Counted from the first letter of the stretch, positions 1-7,788 are shown. The stretch is DNA of 25,272 bases from Candidatus Stahliibacteriota bacterium (GCA_030613445.1 JAUWLY010000009.1:1-25272); one strand, 5' to 3'. Translations and numbers: made by a program. Notes: generated from the sequence alone by a model not told the origin.

Positions 1-219
1 GATATGCCAAATGCACATAAGGCTTTTGAAAAATGCGAGAATATTGCAAGACCCATCCATAATGAATTCCTGTGCGGGAAATGTTTGTTTCATAAAGGAG
101 AAACCCTGAAAAAGAAAGGTGACCTTGAAGGAGCAAAGCAACACCTTAGCCAGGCAAAGGAAATTTTTGAGCACCTGGGTGCTCAGTATCATTTACAGCT
201 GGTCAATAAAATCCTGTAA
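1..219 (+). CDS. C-terminal end of a TPR-like protein (5' truncated)
   Basis: The frame is open from the first base of the window and ends at TAA 217-219, so only about the last 72 codons are present. The methionine at position 4 is probably internal. The visible helices fit a tetratricopeptide-like pair: 'GETLKKKGDLEGAKQHL' has the small and hydrophobic spacing typical of a TPR helix turn, followed by an amphipathic helix. TPR ends of this sort occur in large signalling ATPases, adenylate cyclases and scaffold proteins, and which one this is cannot be told. The gene converges on the minus-strand gene ending at 286, and no obvious terminator lies between them. Coding status is fairly sure; function is open. 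Confidence 0.6.
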   Translation, partial: DMPNAHKAFEKCENIARPIHNEFLCGKCLFHKGETLKKKGDLEGAKQHLSQAKEIFEHLGAQYHLQLVNKIL

Positions 220-285
220 GTCAATAGGCCAACCTAAAAAACCAAACGTGAAGAAAGAAAGATAGATTTAACCCCAGCAACAATA

Positions 286-990
286 CTATTTCAGGATAAT
301 CACTTTCTCTGTATCAGACCACCCCATTGTATCTAATTTTAAGAAATATACACCCTGTGGCAAATTTGACATGTCCAACACATGTTCATATGATCCAGGA
401 TCTCTGTTTTCATCAATTGTCTGCCAGACTATGCTACCATACGCAGTAAGAAGTGACACCCTCACGGTTGTTTTTTGGTGGAGTTGGTACTTAACAGCAC
501 ATACTCTCGCGAGAGGGTTCGGATTGACCGTGATGCGTTGCAATGCATGAATATTGGTGTTTTTCTCTTTGATCGACGCCTCGCCGACGGCATAGACATT
601 TATCGAATCCCTCAGGGTTGGTTCGGCAACCGACTGGATATGTAAATTGAGTATTTCAACTGCATAGCCGGATGTAGGCCAAACACTTATTTTGATGAAG
701 GAATCAATCGCACCCACCACCAAATAGTCGTACAAAATAATACCGGGTTCAGCACATCCTCCACCTGTACAGAAGGTCTCAAACCAACCTGGAACACTAT
801 CGATAACGCGACAGTCCACAGCATAAGAATCAGGCAGCGAACCCGTATTTTCCAAGCGAAAACGAAACTCAATCAAATCGGTTCCTGATTGGATTGTGTC
901 ATCCATACACATAAAATCAAAGCCATATTGGGCAAACGCCGCACACACCATAACACAAAGGAGTGTAGTACAACGCTCTAATACACGCAT
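286..990 (-). CDS. Secreted protein with C-terminal T9SS-type sorting domain
   Basis: 234 aa. A Sec signal peptide covers about residues 1-20 (basic MRVLERC, hydrophobic core, AFA cleavage region). Residues 25-140 look like a beta-rich extracellular domain resembling CARDB/BACON-like repeats, without a catalytic motif I can name. Residues about 150-234 form a type A sorting/FlgD-like domain: 'VNPNPLARV' near its start, a 'LPQGVYFLKL' strand, and the end 'EKVIILK'. This tail resembles those of the proteins ending at 1078, 6098, 8964 and 10386. The ATG at 990 follows AGGCAGGAAAT, a modest ribosome site. No -35/-10 pair is visible just upstream, so it is probably co-transcribed with the Omp28-type gene across an 88-nt spacer holding a strong hairpin. 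Probably exported and surface-attached; substrate unknown. Confidence 0.75.
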   Translation of the reverse strand: MRVLERCTTLLCVMVCAAFAQYGFDFMCMDDTIQSGTDLIEFRFRLENTGSLPDSYAVDCRVIDSVPGWFETFCTGGGCAEPGIILYDYLVVGAIDSFIKISVWPTSGYAVEILNLHIQSVAEPTLRDSINVYAVGEASIKEKNTNIHALQRITVNPNPLARVCAVKYQLHQKTTVRVSLLTAYGSIVWQTIDENRDPGSYEHVLDMSNLPQGVYFLKLDTMGWSDTEKVIILK

Positions 991-1018
991 ATTTCCTGCC
1001 TTTCAGTCTTTATTTTCT

Positions 1019-1072
1019 GGGGAGGCATGGGGCTAAGCAAATGAGCTTTGCCCCATACTATCAAACCTCCCC
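1019..1072. other. Compound hairpin between two co-directional genes
   Basis: Outer arms GGGGAGG (1019-1025) and CCTCCCC (1066-1072) enclose an inner stem ATGGGGC/GCCCCAT (1027-1033 with 1050-1056) that continues, after one T-T mismatch, into AAGC/GCTT. No T-run follows on the minus strand (AGAAAATAAAG), so it is not a classical intrinsic terminator. It may stabilise or process the mRNA between the Omp28-type gene and the gene at 286-990. Confidence 0.5.
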
Positions 1073-1077
1073 TCATC

Positions 1078-2889
1078 CTATTTTGTTAAGATGACTTTTT
1101 CGATGATCGAGTTCTTATCGACACTAACAGCGATGAAATAAATACCCGCTGACACCTTCTTACCATAGTTGTCAGTACCATCCCATGAAACTTCAGTAGG
1201 CACTAGGGAGTAGGCAGTAGGCAGTGAAAAATCTTTGACCAATCTACCGCACGCATCATAGATGTTTAACTCTATGCTCTCTGCTCTTTGCCCTATGCTA
1301 AATCTGATTTCAGTCAGCTTTGAGAACGGATTTGGATACACCGAGATACCTAAGACAGCATCAAGTGGATTGGCATCATGTTCGTCAATACCGATATATG
1401 TCGGCACAAGAATATCATCGATATACCAGCCCTCTTGACGAACACTACCATCACTCACAAACCTGAACCGTATTCTGATTGTCTGACCATTGTAACTACT
1501 CAACGGATAAGAAGCCTGTAACCAGGATGCTTGAGTACCGTTTATTCGCACTAGCGTTTGCCACAATTCAGAGCCATTATCGATTTCAACATATCCATAA
1601 TCCCAGCCAGTTTCAAGGCTGTACTGCTGATAAAAATATAAATAGCTGTCCGGCGTTGCCGTGAAATAAGGTGAAATTAGTGACGCATCGTTTTCATCTG
1701 TATACTGCCACGAACCTTCAAGCCCGGAATACCATGAATGTGTGGGCGAGTTACTCTTATGCGTGGTGATGTGCCAGTTATCACGTGTACCAGTGTGTGT
1801 CCACGCACCTTGGCCTGATTCGATATCATCAGTAAGACCCGGGTTCGTCGTGACAACGAATGGAAAATCATCAGTTGACGAACCGAAATCAAGCTGGAAA
1901 GATGCTTCATGAGGATCAGGACATGTCGCGCTGATATCAAAAGTGAATACAATGACTGTATCTACATCGCCTGCACCCATTGATACAGTTGCCGGTGTCG
2001 ATCCGGTTATCGTGATATATGGATCTGTACATTGGATACTAGCTGATCCAGTATATGTGCCATCACCGCTGTTTCGAGCAAGGGCAATGATACCCATTGT
2101 TTCACCAGGCTCGGCAAAACCATTATTGTTTCCGCTGATTTCTGACGGTTCTATTCCATAGTACTCCATTTCTGGAACCTGGATTACAGCAATCTCTGCT
2201 CCTTGATAAATAAGCCTTGAAGCGGCCTGCACAAAAACGACGATCTTGCAGTTATACTCATCCCACGTGGCACCAATATTGAAAGTCCTTGACCTGATGA
2301 TCGTATCGCTCGATGGTATCGATACTGACTCCCCTGTTGCATTGGGCAACATGTCTCGCATAAGAAAATCGAGTTTAGTCATGCCCTGCCAACTGTAGGG
2401 AATATCATTCTCAACAATGACAAAGTGGAGATTCCCACTAACTGTACCTCCAGACGTATTGAGAATGTTTGCAGTTACCGAACCAGAATTCGCTAGTGTA
2501 TCATAACTGCATACAAGCGTTATCTCTAAGGGGCTGGATACACCCAACCTTGTCGTGATATCCTGACGAAATAAAGGATACATCGTACCATAATGAAGTC
2601 CGCCAACCATAGAGAGCGTGCCATCAAACCAGGATGTTGGATAACCTTCAAGGTTATAATAACTTGCCCTTGAAGATGCCTCGCTTGAATAAAACGGATC
2701 GCTTCCAGATGAATGGTATGCAATAACCACAAGAGAATCATATCCTCTGTGGTGTATCTCATCTAATCCGCGTGCTGCACCTGGACAATATTGACACCAT
2801 GTCGCGGTAAACTCCTCAGCAACCACAACTCTCTGACTGGCATAGATAACTGTACACAGCACCAGTAAAAAGAGCGTTATTTTTCTCAT
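1078..2889 (-). CDS. Omp28-type secreted protein: thioredoxin-fold, MAM-like and sorting domains
   Basis: 603 aa from the ATG at 2889. This start is preferred over the upstream in-frame ATG at 2928 because AGGAGG sits 6 nt before it and the signal peptide MRKITLFLLVLCTVIYAS begins there. Residues about 20-230 form the thioredoxin-like Omp28 region with the motif FTATWCQYCPG, a CxxC pair that could be redox-active. A Big/CARDB-like Ig domain follows (about 240-345). A jelly-roll segment of the MAM/immune-inhibitor-A kind comes next (about 350-500, 'RFRFVSDGS', 'GWYIDDI'). The C-terminal FlgD-like sorting domain has 'YPNPFSKLTEIRF', 'SAGIYF' and the end 'KVILTK'. Expected location is the cell surface after type IX-like export. 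It is transcribed from the promoter at 3174-3201 behind a leader of about 280 nt. Domain assignment is good; the physiological role is unknown. Confidence 0.85.
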   Translation of the reverse strand: MRKITLFLLVLCTVIYASQRVVVAEEFTATWCQYCPGAARGLDEIHHRGYDSLVVIAYHSSGSDPFYSSEASSRASYYNLEGYPTSWFDGTLSMVGGLHYGTMYPLFRQDITTRLGVSSPLEITLVCSYDTLANSGSVTANILNTSGGTVSGNLHFVIVENDIPYSWQGMTKLDFLMRDMLPNATGESVSIPSSDTIIRSRTFNIGATWDEYNCKIVVFVQAASRLIYQGAEIAVIQVPEMEYYGIEPSEISGNNNGFAEPGETMGIIALARNSGDGTYTGSASIQCTDPYITITGSTPATVSMGAGDVDTVIVFTFDISATCPDPHEASFQLDFGSSTDDFPFVVTTNPGLTDDIESGQGAWTHTGTRDNWHITTHKSNSPTHSWYSGLEGSWQYTDENDASLISPYFTATPDSYLYFYQQYSLETGWDYGYVEIDNGSELWQTLVRINGTQASWLQASYPLSSYNGQTIRIRFRFVSDGSVRQEGWYIDDILVPTYIGIDEHDANPLDAVLGISVYPNPFSKLTEIRFSIGQRAESIELNIYDACGRLVKDFSLPTAYSLVPTEVSWDGTDNYGKKVSAGIYFIAVSVDKNSIIEKVILTK

Positions 2890-2954
2890 ATCAATCCTCC
2901 TGTGCCCATGGGGCACTGATATCTGCATGAAACATATTCAACTCTTGTACTCAT
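2886..2954 (-). CDS. Possible 22-codon leader peptide overlapping the Omp28-type start
   Basis: An ATG at 2954 opens a 22-codon frame (begins MSTRVEYVSC, ends GTGGLI). Its TGA at 2886-2888 overlaps the ATG of the Omp28-type gene (2887-2889). The start is embedded in AAAGGAGGTGAT, a perfect 12-nt complement of the usual 16S rRNA 3' tail. The spacing from GGAGG is only 2 nt, but it is 5 nt if AAAGG is used. The overlapping stop and start suggest translational coupling. No homology is claimed, and it could be incidental. Confidence 0.3.
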   Translation of the reverse strand: MSTRVEYVSCRYQCPMGTGGLI

Positions 2955-3129
2955 CACCTCCTTTGACTGTTATAGAATGATCACACGAACACAACCTGCA
3001 CAGCGAATTTAAGAACCGCGCAAAGTCGTGTCGTTGATGTTGGAAACTAAAATTGTGAGAGCTTAAACACGGGTTGGTTTGGAGGCAAGTGATGCGTACT
3101 CGACCGAGTCCACAAATCGACGGAGTCAT
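2938..3129 (-). CDS. Possible 63-aa Cys-rich leader ORF of unknown function
   Basis: The frame has excellent initiation signals: a consensus promoter (3174-3201), then AAGGAGGTAAAAT directly before the ATG at 3129. The peptide has five cysteines and many Ser/His/Arg residues, no signal peptide and no domain I recognise. Its composition is unlike the neighbouring proteins. It overlaps the 22-codon frame at its 3' end. Either it is a real small gene or leader peptide, or the stretch is a regulatory leader RNA that happens to stay open. The initiation signals argue for translation and the composition argues against. Confidence 0.35.
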   Translation of the reverse strand: MTPSICGLGRVRITCLQTNPCLSSHNFSFQHQRHDFARFLNSLCRLCSCDHSITVKGGDEYKS

Positions 3130-3173
3130 ATTTTACCTCCTTGAATTATGATTCTAGGATAATCCATTACCTA

Positions 3174-3201
3174 ATTATATATATATAATGTCCTTTGTCA
3201 A
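3174..3201 (-). promoter_or_regulatory. Sigma70-type promoter for the Omp28-type operon
   Basis: On the minus strand TTGACA (3201-3196) and TATAAT (3179-3174) are separated by 16 nt, both perfect consensus. Predicted transcription start is near 3167. It drives the leader with the two micro-ORFs and then the genes at 2889 and probably 990. Confidence 0.75.
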
Positions 3202-3220
3202 GGGAGGAATTAAGTTGGAG

Positions 3221-3910
3221 CTATTTCGCAGGCAAAGGCGATATGCTACCATACTCTGGTAATAGAATGATCTCTATGCGCCTGTTCTGACTGCGTCCGG
3301 CAGCCGTCTTATTGTCTGCTACCGGGTGATATTCTGACATGCCGATCGCTTGCAGGCGTACGGCTTCTATACCAACATTCTCTTGGAGGAAACGCACGAC
3401 ATTTGTTGCGCGTGCAGTTGAAAGCTCCCAGTTGGTAGGAAATTCCTTCTGCAGGTTAGAGTGTATCGCAACATTATCAGTATGCCCCTCGACGCGGATA
3501 ATTTTATTCTGGGTATTTTTCAGGACATTCCCCACCCGTTCTAGAACCTCAAGACCCTCAGGCATGATTTCTACCTCACCTGATGGGAACAATATTCTAT
3601 CAACCATGCTGACCGAAAGTCGATCCGCCAATTGCGTGATCTGGATCTTACCCTCTTCGATTTCTTTCTCCATATCGGCAACGAGTTCATTATAAGCATT
3701 TTTCAAACGCTCAATCTGCTCTTCTTTTTCTTTTGAAATTTCACCTATCTTGATCTCAAGCTCGTTCTCAAGACCTGCTTTCTGTTGTTCAAGCTTATTG
3801 ATCTTGAAATTGAATTCAGCTTCCATTTGCTTATTTGCATTATAAAAATGATAAGCAATAGCAGCCAGAACCAATGCGATCATACATATTACGATTGTTG
3901 CAACTTTCAT
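3221..3910 (-). CDS. OmpA/MotB-like peptidoglycan-binding protein
   Basis: 229 aa from the ATG at 3910, which has GGAGG 6 nt upstream. An in-frame ATG lies further up (3931) but has no such site. One N-terminal membrane segment (about 3-25, hydrophobic VATIVICMIALVLAAIAY) is followed by a long Glu/Lys coiled coil (about 30-95). An OmpA-like domain (about 100-220) carries the peptidoglycan-binding signature: 'VEGHTDNVAI', 'NWELSTARATNVVRFL' and 'GRSQNRRIEII'. This layout is that of MotB-like or anchored OmpA-family proteins rather than an eight-strand barrel. No MotA partner or flagellar gene is visible, so a structural envelope or cell-wall linker is more likely than a motor stator. It appears to be a single-gene unit. 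Confidence 0.85.
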   Translation of the reverse strand: MKVATIVICMIALVLAAIAYHFYNANKQMEAEFNFKINKLEQQKAGLENELEIKIGEISKEKEEQIERLKNAYNELVADMEKEIEEGKIQITQLADRLSVSMVDRILFPSGEVEIMPEGLEVLERVGNVLKNTQNKIIRVEGHTDNVAIHSNLQKEFPTNWELSTARATNVVRFLQENVGIEAVRLQAIGMSEYHPVADNKTAAGRSQNRRIEIILLPEYGSISPLPAK

Positions 3911-3937
3911 GATCCACCTCCTTCTCATCACTCTAAT

Positions 3938-3965
3938 AGCTTAATTAATGTAATAGACATGTCAA
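3938..3965 (-). promoter_or_regulatory. Weak candidate promoter for the OmpA-like gene
   Basis: A perfect TTGACA lies at 3965-3960 (minus strand). At 16-nt spacing the -10 would be TAAGCT, which matches only three of six consensus bases, so the exact -10 is uncertain. Confidence 0.3.
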
Positions 3966-3974
3966 GATAGCATA

Positions 3975-3989
3975 TTTATACTTAAGTTT
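3975..3989 (+). repeat. 15-mer TTTATACTTAAGTTT upstream of a promoter (copy 1)
   Basis: The same 15 bases occur inverted at 8063-8077. Both copies lie upstream of a TTGACA and are followed by a GACAG(A/T)CCC word before it. It may be an upstream regulatory module or a dispersed repeat. The core ACTTAAGT is palindromic. Confidence 0.45.
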
Positions 3990-4015
3990 AGGTGTGCTGG
4001 ACAGACCCATGCCTC

Positions 4016-4044
4016 TTGACATTCTTCTTTTGACTAATTATAAT
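4016..4044 (+). promoter_or_regulatory. Sigma70-type promoter for the BNR protein-PorV unit
   Basis: TTGACA (4016-4021) and TATAAT (4039-4044) are separated by 17 nt. An AAAGGAGG ribosome site and the ATG at 4068 follow. It is one of the few promoters here without the 16-nt spacer. Confidence 0.75.
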
Positions 4045-4067
4045 GATTTAGATTTAAAGGAGGATTT

Positions 4068-6098
4068 ATGAAAAAGTACTTTTTTCTCATCGGTGTATTC
4101 ATATTCTTTGCTAGAGCTCAAGATTCACTGCCCTGGAAAGGAACTATTGTCTTTGACGACTGGGTCAGAGTTGATGATGCTCCTGGTACGTCAGGTCATC
4201 CCGCATATTATCCTCAAACGATAATGGACGACAATCTAATTCTCTATTCCGTATGGGCAGATGACCGTGATAACGATGATAATTATGAAATATACTTTGC
4301 CTTAACTGCTGACACTGCACAAACGTGGACAACACCAAATATTGATTTGAGCCAGAGTCCATTAATAAACGATCTTTATCCATGGCTATGTGTTGACTCA
4401 ACTAACCTCTATGTGGTGTGGCAATCATGGCGAAATGGAACCTGGAAGATATTTTTCACGAAATCATCTGATGGTGGTACGAACTGGTCTGCACCTGATA
4501 CTGTACCCGGTATTTTAGTGACCAATGCTTTCACTTCAAATATAAATTTTGGTCCACAACCTAAGATTACCGTTGACAACAAAAGTAGTACTGATACTAC
4601 ATTCCTCTATCTTTTATGGGCTGATAATGCAACAGGTCTAATCCAGATACAACTTGCACGCTCAATCGATTTAGGACAAGCGTTTGTCGATTTCGGGATC
4701 GTTGATAATAATCTTACGAATGTAAATCGAAATCCTTATATTGTTGTCGATGATAGCGGCTGGGTGCATTGTGCCTGGGCACGAGGAACAGGTGGTTCAA
4801 ATCAGGACCCCCATCCCTGGATTGGATACAATCGCTCCCAGGATAGAGGCAACACATTCTTGCCAACTGACTTGATAGCCAATGATGATTCGGGTGGCGT
4901 CTATAGAGGAAACCCATCACTAACCTACAATGCATCGAATGGTAATGTCTTAATCTCCTGGGAAGATTCTCGACGTGCCGGTGGAAATGCCAACCCGGAT
5001 ATCTGGTTTAGTAGAATCCATAGAGATAGTTTATCGTTTGCTCCAAATCAAAAAGTAAACTGGTGGGGTCCAGATACATCAATAAGATGTGACAACTTCA
5101 GACCCGCAATAATGATGGATCCTGAAGGCATTATGGTTGCTGCCTGGCATGATAATCCGGATACAAATATATATGGTATTCACATAGCTGCATACAGTGA
5201 TACAATCGGTAGATTCTCAAACAGTCAATCCCTTATTAGTACATTCACCGGAACCAGTGGCGCGAGTTTTGGAAATGACTTTTATCCACCCTCACTTTTT
5301 GTGACATTAATTGATACTATTACCAACTTCTTCCTTGTTTGGCAGGATTATTACGAAGATTCACTTGGCGGCAATATCTATTCAGTGAGAGGTTGGGTTG
5401 TAGAATCGATGGCAGATTTAGATGTTGATAATGATTCGTTGGACGTGGTGAATGATACGATGAACTTAAGAGTTCAACCAGCTGGTCCGGCATACTCACC
5501 TTATGCCAAAGGTACATTCATTCTAACAAATACTGATGATTTATATAATCCTGATCCAGAAGATGGACCGAGCAGTTCACGTGTAGATTCCTTCAGCTAT
5601 TCTGGAGTATTGAGTGGTCCGGGTGGAAATATCGACAGTATTTTCGTACTCGGTCTGCCGAGTAGTATGAGTATCGGGCAAGTATTAGTGTGTACACTTG
5701 CGGTGGTTATCCCTGTAAACATGACCGAAGGGATATATACTGGCCTTGTAACGATTGAAGGTCGTGATTCACTCGGTGGCTTGGTTCAAGAAAGTTTCAC
5801 TGTTACAGTTCAAGGGCCAAGACCGCGAAGTAGTCTTGATTCATTGAGGGTTGTACCGATACCATTTAAACCACATAGCGATCCAGGACACGATGCCATT
5901 CATTTCCAGGGGCTCACAGACAATGCAACAGTGAAAGTCTATGATCTGTCAGGTACTTTGGTTTTTGGCCCAGAAACAGACAATGACGGTGATGGACATC
6001 TTGCCTGGGATGCTGAAGTTGCAAGTGGTATATATATCTATCTCGTGACAACTACTGATGGTGAGGCTAAAAAGGGTAAATTGTCTATTATTAGGTAA
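4068..6098 (+). CDS. Secreted BNR/sialidase-like propeller protein with sorting domain
   Basis: 676 aa. The ATG follows AAAGGAGGATTT. A signal peptide (MKKYFFLIGVFIFFARAQ) precedes a propeller-type region of about residues 30-450. It has recurrent Asp-box-like turns ('SSDGGTNWSAPDT', 'SQDRGNTFLP', 'SIDLGQAF') and repeated 'W.D.R' strands, as in the exo-alpha-sialidase/BNR superfamily. The typical sialidase catalytic Arg triad and Tyr/Glu cannot be assigned, so binding or scaffold use is as likely as hydrolysis. Residues about 455-590 form an Ig-like stalk. The last ~85 residues form a FlgD-like sorting domain ('VVPIPFKPH', 'ASGIYIYLV', end 'KGKLSIIR'). It is followed after 10 nt by the PorV-like gene, which suggests cargo and export factor are made together. 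Confidence 0.8.
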   Translation: MKKYFFLIGVFIFFARAQDSLPWKGTIVFDDWVRVDDAPGTSGHPAYYPQTIMDDNLILYSVWADDRDNDDNYEIYFALTADTAQTWTTPNIDLSQSPLINDLYPWLCVDSTNLYVVWQSWRNGTWKIFFTKSSDGGTNWSAPDTVPGILVTNAFTSNINFGPQPKITVDNKSSTDTTFLYLLWADNATGLIQIQLARSIDLGQAFVDFGIVDNNLTNVNRNPYIVVDDSGWVHCAWARGTGGSNQDPHPWIGYNRSQDRGNTFLPTDLIANDDSGGVYRGNPSLTYNASNGNVLISWEDSRRAGGNANPDIWFSRIHRDSLSFAPNQKVNWWGPDTSIRCDNFRPAIMMDPEGIMVAAWHDNPDTNIYGIHIAAYSDTIGRFSNSQSLISTFTGTSGASFGNDFYPPSLFVTLIDTITNFFLVWQDYYEDSLGGNIYSVRGWVVESMADLDVDNDSLDVVNDTMNLRVQPAGPAYSPYAKGTFILTNTDDLYNPDPEDGPSSSRVDSFSYSGVLSGPGGNIDSIFVLGLPSSMSIGQVLVCTLAVVIPVNMTEGIYTGLVTIEGRDSLGGLVQESFTVTVQGPRPRSSLDSLRVVPIPFKPHSDPGHDAIHFQGLTDNATVKVYDLSGTLVFGPETDNDGDGHLAWDAEVASGIYIYLVTTTDGEAKKGKLSIIR

Positions 6099-6108
6099 GG
6101 AGGATAAA

Positions 6109-7026
6109 ATGAGACAAGGAGATAAGGTGACAAGCAGACTTGGTAAAATTATAATATCAGTGGCATGTTTGACGATTCTGCTTCATGCAGGTGCAGGAGA
6201 TGCTGGTGCGGCATTTTTAAAGATCCCGGTTGACGCCCGAGTTGTGGGTATGGGTGAAGCTTCTGCTGCATATATTAACAATGCTTCTGCACTTTACTAT
6301 AATCCTGCTGGCCTAGGTGAGATTGAATCGTTTGATCTGCACTTTATGCATAATTCCTGGTTATTAGGTATGAATCATGAATACGCTGCCTTAGCATTCG
6401 CTATTGGAAATATTGGCACTTTTGGTTTAGCATTTAATTACTGGGGTTCAGGAAGTATCCCTGTCATTACAATACGAGGTGATTCAACCGGTACTACCTT
6501 TTCAGCTTCAGACTGGACAGCAAATATCGGGTACGGAAAAACCTTTGGCGCATTAGCGTTTGGTGTGGGCTTCAAATACTTAAGTGAAAAGAATGAAGAT
6601 TTTTCTTCATCAGCAATGTCTTTTGATTTCGGTATAATGTATGATCTTCCAATAAAAGGATTGCAAACAGGTATTTCTCTGAGCAACATAGGTACCAGTG
6701 TTGAACTCGACCAAGAAAGTTTTCCTCTGCCCATGCTCATACGGCTTGGCTGGAGCTACAACTTGCAGAAATTAGGATTTGCTCAAGATTTTATTATTTC
6801 TAGTTCCGACAAATTTGGTATTGCACTTGGTGCAGAATACTGGGTTGCTGAGATTTTGGCATTGAGGTTCGGATACCGAACTGGTACTGGAACTGGCGGT
6901 TTATCTGGTTTAAGAACGGGGCTGGGTGTTTGCTTTAAGAACTTCGGACTTGATTATGCTGTTGCCCCTTACGGAGAATTGGGTTTAACCCATAAAATCT
7001 CGCTCTCGTTCAAGATCAATAAATAA
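6109..7026 (+). CDS. PorV/PorQ-like outer-membrane barrel protein
   Basis: 305 aa from the ATG at 6109, chosen because AAGGAGGATAAA precedes it; an in-frame ATG at 6058 lies inside the upstream gene. The leader (about 1-40) has a hydrophobic core ending near AGAA. The mature N-terminus 'FLKIPVDARVVGMGEASAA' and 'ASALYYNPAGLG' are hallmarks of the PorV/PorQ (FadL-like/UPF0164) family. The rest alternates like beta strands up to 'THKISLSFKINK', a typical barrel-closing end. In type IX secretion PorV shuttles cargo with C-terminal sorting domains to the attachment complex, and several such cargos are encoded in this window. Other Por/Gld components are not visible here. The overlapping 3' end carries minus-strand transposase debris. 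Confidence 0.8.
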   Translation: MRQGDKVTSRLGKIIISVACLTILLHAGAGDAGAAFLKIPVDARVVGMGEASAAYINNASALYYNPAGLGEIESFDLHFMHNSWLLGMNHEYAALAFAIGNIGTFGLAFNYWGSGSIPVITIRGDSTGTTFSASDWTANIGYGKTFGALAFGVGFKYLSEKNEDFSSSAMSFDFGIMYDLPIKGLQTGISLSNIGTSVELDQESFPLPMLIRLGWSYNLQKLGFAQDFIISSSDKFGIALGAEYWVAEILALRFGYRTGTGTGGLSGLRTGLGVCFKNFGLDYAVAPYGELGLTHKISLSFKINK

Positions 7027-7144
7027 GAGTACTATATAGAACCTTATTAAGCAACTTCGTTTCCATAACAACGTGAAAATGATTGTGCATGATCACAAAA
7101 TCATGCATAATAGCATGATATAATGTACCTGGATACTCAATCCC
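7016..7144 (-). pseudogene. Internally deleted remnant of a REP-associated (Y1/HUH) transposase
   Basis: Reading the minus strand from 7144, the frame gives GIEYPGTLYHAI joined directly to FVIMHNHFHVVMET and stops at TGA 7016-7018. 'RIEYPGALYHV' is the usual N-terminal start of REP-associated tyrosine transposases, and 'IMPNHFHLLIET' is their HUH motif, normally tens of residues further on. Here the two are fused, no start codon is present and the catalytic tyrosine region is missing. It is a small fossil, not a gene. Its 3' end overlaps the last codons of the PorV-like gene. Confidence 0.65.
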
Positions 7145-7161
7145 TGAATAAATAAGACTGG

Positions 7162-7341
7162 TCAGAGCCGAATGATCTTATCTACATATTGCTGTTTGTT
7201 TGTGTGGAATAGATAAAAATAGACGCCCCTTGGTAAAGGTGCTTTGTTTTTATCAATACCTTTAAACTCTATTGCATGCGTGCCAGCAATGTTTTGACGC
7301 CATCGCGGATCCAAAATAATCCCGGATTTTAAGATAGTATA
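7162..7341 (-). pseudogene. Orphan C-terminal sorting-domain tail of a lost secreted protein
   Basis: An open stretch with no start codon lies between an in-frame TAA (7342-7344) and TGA at 7162. It translates to a FlgD/type A sorting tail: HAIEFKGID, LPRGVYFYLF and the end YVDKIIRL. The upstream part of the gene is absent because the DUF2769-like gene ends at 7389. It shows that a cargo gene once ended here. Confidence 0.6.
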
Positions 7342-7388
7342 TTACGAAAAAGATATTTTGTAAGAATTAGGTTATGTTCAGATAATCC

Positions 7389-7760
7389 CTACATCTGCTC
7401 TGCTTTCATCATGTCCATTGCAGAGCCATCAATACAATAATAACCCCATTTAAGGTTCATTTTCTTGGTAACTGGACAATCTGGACAGATACAACCTTTC
7501 TTCTCTTTTATGCATTCGCTCTTGCCAACGAGGCAATAACCTGCTTTTTCATTGCATTCGACATAACTGGGACATTTTTTACAGATACAGTTACTGAAAA
7601 CATACTCTTTCTTTTGTTCTTCAGTCATTTCAGGAGTTTCTGGTTGTACAGCAGGTTCTTCTTTTTTCTTTCCGCATCCCAAAAAAGTCAATGCAAGAAA
7701 AGATATACCAGCAAGTGCAGAGGAAAGAAACCCGCGGCGGGACATCTTTTCATTTAACAT
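7389..7760 (-). CDS. Tat-exported Cys-rich DUF2769-like lipoprotein
   Basis: 123 aa. The ATG at 7760 follows AAGGAGGTAGC. A twin-arginine leader (MSRRGFLSSALAGISFLAL) is combined with a lipobox (TFLGC), so export should be folded and lipid-anchored. After a Pro/Glu linker (about 32-52) a Cys-rich domain spans about 56-110 with 'CICKKCPSYVEC', 'GYCLVGKSEC', 'GCICPDCPV' and 'YYCIDGSA'. This matches the DUF2769 pattern, with cysteines spaced as in metal- or Fe-S-binding folds. Tat export fits a cofactor loaded in the cytoplasm. It lies 28 nt downstream of a small membrane protein and is presumably its partner. A redox or metal-sensing role is plausible but unproven. Confidence 0.7.
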   Translation of the reverse strand: MLNEKMSRRGFLSSALAGISFLALTFLGCGKKKEEPAVQPETPEMTEEQKKEYVFSNCICKKCPSYVECNEKAGYCLVGKSECIKEKKGCICPDCPVTKKMNLKWGYYCIDGSAMDMMKAEQM

Positions 7761-7788
7761 GCTACCTCCTTGTTTTGGTTGTTAATAA

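Noticed and set aside
7081..7112. Hairpin TGCATGAT/ATCATGCA as a terminator of the PorV unit
   Set aside because: No T-run follows on either strand, and the palindrome falls within the transposase fossil near its HUH codons, which explains the sequence better.
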